Below, piece by piece: positions 60,064 to 64,000 of a stretch of DNA of 64,000 bases. This DNA comes from JAWXUK01 sp044432725 (GTDB lineage: Bacteria > Bacillota > Clostridia > Oscillospirales > Oscillospiraceae): NCBI GenBank assembly GCA_044432725.1, contig JAWXUL010000011.1, positions 1-64,000 on the forward strand. The letters run 5' to 3'. The stretch's first letter is position 1, and every line of letters starts with the position of its first letter. The notes beneath the pieces were generated by a model. It saw only the letters and a program-made list of their open reading frames with translations. It did no database searches and was not told the DNA's origin. The position numbers and the translations under genes were made by a program.

Positions 60064-62952
60064 ATGGAAAATTCACCAAATAGTAAAAAAATAACACAAA
60101 AACCAGACCTAAAGGTCTATGGATTTAGTACTGTCCTAAGTATTGCACTTCTTTTCACTGGTGTTCTGTCTCTTTTCTTAATGTATCAATTAAATACTGG
60201 TTCAACGGTGATTTCTAAGCACTGGTTGCCTTCAGTGATTATCGCAGAGGAGCTTAATAACACCACTTCAGATTTTAGAATTGCTGAAATTAGCCATGTT
60301 GTTTCTCACGATAATGTGGATATGTATCAGTATGAGGCTACTCTTTTCCAGAAATCAGGGGAAATAGACCTTTTATTTCAAGCTTACATGGATAACTATG
60401 TGACCAATGAAGAAGACTTAGCAATGCTGTCAGAGGCACAAGCACTGTGGGAAACTTATCTCTCTGTCCACAATGAAATGATTGCTTATAGTCGAAATAA
60501 CGATACCACCGAAGCAATGGACATTATGGAGAATCAATCAGAGGATTTATTCAACGAGGTTTCAGCGACCTTTTCAGATTTAGTCGTTCTGAATAAAAAT
60601 GGTGCAGATCAAGCAAGTTTGAACGGTGATGCCATTTTTTATGGTACTTCTGTTGTCTTTCTTCTCTTGTTTTTTATTTCCATTGCTTTCTTTCGTAAGT
60701 TTAAAACCTTGATGATGGAAATTGAAACCACACAGGAGCATCTGAAACAAGCAAATGAGGAAGCACTTCTCCAAGCAGAAAAACTGAGTTCTGCACATGA
60801 CGAAGCATTGCTTGCGTCTCAGGCAAAAAGCAACTTTCTTGCCAATATGAGTCATGAAATTCGAACACCAATGAATGCAATTTCAGGCATGACCGATATT
60901 ATTTTAAGAGAAACAACAAATTCTGATGTCAAAGAGTATGGCATGAATATAAAACGTGCCTGTGATAGCCTGTTGGGCATCATCAATGACGTACTGGATA
61001 TTTCCAAAATCGAATCAGGCAAGCTAGAAATTATCGAAACAGAATATCTTTTGTCAAATGTCTTAAAAGACGTCCTTTCCATAGCCAGCAACCGTTTAGA
61101 GCATACCGAGCTTATGTTTATCACCAATTTCCAACAGAATTTACCCGAAAATATTATTGGTGATGATGTTCGTGTGAAACAGGTTATGGTCAATATCTTA
61201 AATAATGCGATTAAATTCACACAAGAAGGTCATATTTCCTTCCGAGTTTGGGGAGATTGTTCAAATGGACAGCTAAAACTCTCTTTTTCAGTCACAGATA
61301 CAGGTATGGGAATCAGCCCTGAGGATATGGACAAACTTTTTGCCAGCTTCGAGCGAATTAACACCACAAAAAACCGTAGTATCGAGGGAACTGGCTTAGG
61401 ACTTGCCATCACCAAGCGTCTTTGCGAGATGATGGACGGAAATGTGGAGGTAAGCAGTGAAATCGGAAAAGGAACGACTTTTACTGTAACATTAATCCAA
61501 CAATATCGAGAAAATACCGTGATTGCTCAAGTGGAAGAGGAAAAATCCGTCTTACTCTTTGAATCCAGAGAGCTGTATCGTGAGACTTTTAACGAGACTT
61601 GCCGTGATCTTTCCATCTCTACAGTGGTAAGTTGTGGACTGCAATCTGAATTTAATGAAGCCCTTCAAGCGAAGAAATTTGACTTCATTTTTACTTCTTC
61701 CATGTACCACCACAAAGTGAAAGAAATGGTAGATAAATTAAATTTATCCTCGCAAATCGTCCTTTTAGCAGACAATTTTGACGTAAAAACAAAGTTTAAT
61801 TTTATTACCATTCTCATGCCTATTCACTGTATCTCTGTCGCCAGTGTATTGAACGGCAATGAAGTCGTCCATGATAAAAAAGATGATTATTTCCATTTCA
61901 GAGCCCCGAATGGTAAGATTTTGCTTGTTGATGACAATCATGTCAATCTGATTGTGGCACAAGGTCTGATGAAACCTTATCAATTTGAAATAGACACTGC
62001 TGAAAATGGGGAAGAAGCCGTGAAAGCAGTGAAAAAGAAAGAATATGACTTGGTCTTTATGGATCACATGATGCCTGTCATGGATGGTATAGATGCCACC
62101 ATTGCCATTCGTGGCATGAAGGGAGATTATTTTAAAAATCTGCCTATCATTGCGCTGACTGCCAATGCCCTTGTGGGTACACAAGAAACTTTTCTTAAAG
62201 AGGGGATGAACGATTTCCTTGCAAAACCGATTCAATTAGACTTATTAAATGAAGTTCTTCAAAAATGGCTCCCAAAAGAATTGCAAGTCCCTGTCAATAA
62301 CGAAGAAACCCCCACCATCGAAGAACCCACCCCAGTAGTTGAAACTCCCAATTCTGATGTGGATTTGAAAATTTCTGGTGTGGATGTTCCCTTGGGTCTC
62401 CAACGTGTGGGAGGAGATTTCTCCATTTATCTCAAAATTTTAGGGACTTATTATCACGAGGGAATCAAACTCATTCAAAACATCAGCAAAAATTTTGATG
62501 ATGAGGATTTTCATCATTACAAGATTCAGGTTCATGCCCTGAAGAGTTCTTCTGCTGCCATAGGAGCGATGGAGTTATCTGAACAGGCTCGCTTGTTGGA
62601 AGAGGCTTCTAACAACGATAATTCCCTGTATATCCACGAAAACCATTATGAATTTGTTGAAACACTCACATCTGTTTTAGAAAATATCCGTGAATCCCTG
62701 AAAGGCCACACCCAGGAAGACCAAAGTCCAAAAGACACTGGCGACATTGAATTGTACCAAGATACTTTGAGAAAATTGGCTGTAGCACTGGACAGCATGG
62801 ATATCAAACGTTGCGACGTGTTGATTGAAGAACTTACTTCTTATCATTGGGACGAAGTTTTCACTTCTCAGCTGGCAAAAATCAGCGAGTTTGTGTCTGA
62901 TTATGAATACGATGATGCGGTTGATTTCATTAATAGTATTTTAGATTCATAA
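60064..62952 (+). CDS. Hybrid sensor histidine kinase with receivers and HPt domain
   Basis: 962 residues, AAGGAG before the ATG. Membrane segment (about 20-42), extracellular four-helix-bundle sensor (about 45-190), second membrane segment (about 198-216), coiled coil, HisKA with SNFLANMSHEIRTPMNAIS (phospho-His), and HATPase (about 365-480: NILNNAIKFT, DTGMGIS, GTGLGLAIT). A receiver-like domain lacking the Asp follows (about 500-600). Then a true receiver (LLVDDNHVN, FMDHMMPVMDG, LAKPIQ; about 617-740) and a C-terminal HPt domain (HALKSSSAAIGAMEL). It forms a complete phosphorelay that can pass phosphate to the REC-HD-GYP protein. Confidence 0.93.
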   Translation: MENSPNSKKITQKPDLKVYGFSTVLSIALLFTGVLSLFLMYQLNTGSTVISKHWLPSVIIAEELNNTTSDFRIAEISHVVSHDNVDMYQYEATLFQKSGEIDLLFQAYMDNYVTNEEDLAMLSEAQALWETYLSVHNEMIAYSRNNDTTEAMDIMENQSEDLFNEVSATFSDLVVLNKNGADQASLNGDAIFYGTSVVFLLLFFISIAFFRKFKTLMMEIETTQEHLKQANEEALLQAEKLSSAHDEALLASQAKSNFLANMSHEIRTPMNAISGMTDIILRETTNSDVKEYGMNIKRACDSLLGIINDVLDISKIESGKLEIIETEYLLSNVLKDVLSIASNRLEHTELMFITNFQQNLPENIIGDDVRVKQVMVNILNNAIKFTQEGHISFRVWGDCSNGQLKLSFSVTDTGMGISPEDMDKLFASFERINTTKNRSIEGTGLGLAITKRLCEMMDGNVEVSSEIGKGTTFTVTLIQQYRENTVIAQVEEEKSVLLFESRELYRETFNETCRDLSISTVVSCGLQSEFNEALQAKKFDFIFTSSMYHHKVKEMVDKLNLSSQIVLLADNFDVKTKFNFITILMPIHCISVASVLNGNEVVHDKKDDYFHFRAPNGKILLVDDNHVNLIVAQGLMKPYQFEIDTAENGEEAVKAVKKKEYDLVFMDHMMPVMDGIDATIAIRGMKGDYFKNLPIIALTANALVGTQETFLKEGMNDFLAKPIQLDLLNEVLQKWLPKELQVPVNNEETPTIEEPTPVVETPNSDVDLKISGVDVPLGLQRVGGDFSIYLKILGTYYHEGIKLIQNISKNFDDEDFHHYKIQVHALKSSSAAIGAMELSEQARLLEEASNNDNSLYIHENHYEFVETLTSVLENIRESLKGHTQEDQSPKDTGDIELYQDTLRKLAVALDSMDIKRCDVLIEELTSYHWDEVFTSQLAKISEFVSDYEYDDAVDFINSILDS

Positions 62953-62991
62953 CTTTAGCGTGAATTTTTGATCCAATAATACAAAAAATAA

Positions 62992-63042
62992 AAACACCAG
63001 TCAAGAGTAGCAAACACTTGTTGCTCTTGACTGGTTTCTTTA
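62992..63042 (+). terminator. Terminator of the HD-GYP/kinase operon
   Basis: ACCAGTCAAGAG pairs with CTCTTGACTGGT; the loop itself pairs (AGCAA/TTGTT), followed by TTTCTTT. Confidence 0.85.
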
Positions 63043-63139
63043 TGATAGAACATAATGATAAAAAGTGTGAAGAACCTTTACTAATCCATGAATATCTTGA
63101 CTACTTCACTGGATTTTGTGAACTATTACCTATATTTCT

Positions 63140-64000
63140 TTACGATGAGGATGAGTGTGTATCATTCTCCCCAAAAATATCTTTCAATCTATCCAAATTT
63201 TCCAAAATTCTCGTTGTATTCACCTGATAACAGGGATTTTTGGTATTAACACGATTCATCGTGATCAGTCCTCCCTCCATCATGGGGCTGATGTGGTGGG
63301 AGATGGTGGCTGGTGTGAGAGAAAGTCGCACGGCTAGTTCTTTTCCGTTGCAAGGACTGTCTAAAAGTGACAGTAAAATCTCGAATTTCCGTGTTTCTCC
63401 CATAGATTTTAGAGTTTTGGATAGAGTTTCTGTGGTGATTTGCTCTTGAGCCATGTGGTGGAGTTTATGGAAAAACACTCCACTTGCCAGAATGAAAGTT
63501 TCTTCCCCCTCCTCAATCGCTCGGATAAAAGAAACAGCATTAAAGTGGGAAAAAGAGAAGAAACCTTTCAGATTGTCTGCATTTTCCACAGTGAAAGGGT
63601 ATTTTTCACCCCAAGTTTTCTCATCATAACTTGCCCAAGCTGATTCTATTTCAGGATAATATTTGTCTAGTAGTGGCTGAAGCATGGGAAGATTTCTTTC
63701 GTAAATATCCTTAATTTTAGGGAAAATTGTAAGGATTTCTGCTCTATATTTCTCCCAATGCTTGCAAAGTTGATGTATTTTCCACTTCTTCTCGTCAGGA
63801 ATGGGATAATTCTCGAGATAGTCCCAAAACTCGTTTTCTCCCACAATTTCCATTTCTCCAGTGACCGTAAAGTTCAAATCACTGGGCTGGGACAGGAGAA
63901 TTCGGCAAATGAGAGTGTAAATCCCCTCAATTTCACTACATTTCAGCTGAAAACAGAGAGCAGGTAACCTTTGGAATAGCACTCCTGCCACGGAACAGTA
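63140..64000 (-). CDS. ArsR-type winged-helix regulator with N-terminal helical domain, partial
   Basis: The frame is open to the window edge and reads on past the GTG at 63991, so the true start may lie outside. About 285 residues are visible. The C-terminal part (about 185-265) is an ArsR helix-turn-helix: ETRKFEILLSLLDSPCNGKE, LSLTPATISHHISPMMEGGL and a wing TMNRVNTKNPCYQV. The large N-terminal region (helical, Trp-rich, NFTVTGEMEIVGENEFWDYL) is unlike classical short ArsR repressors and has no known ligand. Convergent with the kinase operon. The target is not identifiable here. Confidence 0.8.
   Translation of the reverse strand, partial: YCSVAGVLFQRLPALCFQLKCSEIEGIYTLICRILLSQPSDLNFTVTGEMEIVGENEFWDYLENYPIPDEKKWKIHQLCKHWEKYRAEILTIFPKIKDIYERNLPMLQPLLDKYYPEIESAWASYDEKTWGEKYPFTVENADNLKGFFSFSHFNAVSFIRAIEEGEETFILASGVFFHKLHHMAQEQITTETLSKTLKSMGETRKFEILLSLLDSPCNGKELAVRLSLTPATISHHISPMMEGGLITMNRVNTKNPCYQVNTTRILENLDRLKDIFGENDTHSSSS

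Noticed and set aside
62992..63227. Small plus-strand ORF after the histidine kinase
   Set aside because: It starts within a terminator hairpin and overlaps the convergent ArsR gene, with no ribosome site.

Overview
The window is low-GC DNA from an anaerobic Firmicute. A Clostridia/Lachnospirales-type gut or sediment bacterium fits best. The basis is the S-layer homology (SLH) proteins, LplB/YtcP-type oligosaccharide ABC importers, Cys-type sulfatases in a fermentative setting, strong AGGAGG ribosome sites and many c-di-GMP proteins. The species cannot be named from the sequence. No rRNA, tRNA or CRISPR array was seen.

Layout. (1) 1-2.1 kb is mobile-element debris: the end of an IS3-type transposase, a broken SLH protein, IS5-type transposase remnants and a small inverted-repeat element. 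(2) 2.1-11.4 kb is a decaying sugar-use locus under a LacI regulator: a GH2 gene with a deletion and a stop, an importer permease split by a 158-bp miniature element, a second permease fused to the tail of a lost binding protein, and a frameshifted SLH-anchored GH42-like glycosidase. The GntR and LacI regulators are intact. (3) 12-30 kb is an intact polysaccharide locus: GH43, then a ten-gene minus-strand operon (AraC sensor-regulator, BNR beta-propeller protein, sulfatase, GH43, sulfatase, GH88 unsaturated uronyl hydrolase, discoidin-like protein, KduI, KduD, clan GH-A hydrolase) behind its own ABC importer. The enzymes have no signal peptides, so I infer import of sulfated, uronate-containing oligosaccharides and breakdown inside the cell. 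GH88 plus KduI/KduD implies a lyase-generated unsaturated uronate, and two GH43 genes with a xylulokinase nearby suggest xylose. A green-algal (ulvan-like) polymer is a plausible substrate; a glycosaminoglycan is the main alternative.

(4) 30.5-32.8 kb is a MarR regulator-sulfatase pair with a clear operator. (5) 32.8-42.5 kb holds two divergent units: xylulokinase/DUF4867/fucose-isomerase-like, and a GntR-controlled cassette of Asp/Glu-racemase-like protein, split transketolase, 2-hydroxyacid dehydrogenase and glycerate kinase. The second is a coherent but unassigned carbon pathway ending in 2-phosphoglycerate. (6) 42.5-50.3 kb is mixed: PAS-only and unknown proteins, an HxlR/PNPOx pair, a pentapeptide-repeat protein, a tautomerase, a zinc-ribbon BspA-like LRR protein and a phosphoesterase. 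(7) 50.4-63 kb is a c-di-GMP island: two diguanylate cyclases that each carry a second, degenerate GGDEF domain, a PAS-GAF-GGDEF-EAL protein, a REC-HD-GYP phosphodiesterase and a hybrid histidine kinase. A partial ArsR-type regulator closes the window.

A miniature inverted-repeat element family (ends GGYAAYRCC, two copies flanked by TTAG duplications) is scattered through the window at 6.4, 11.9, 26.4, 47.1 and 58.7 kb, with single ends near 32.6, 41.1 and 49.5 kb. It has disrupted one gene and sits in several untranslated regions.
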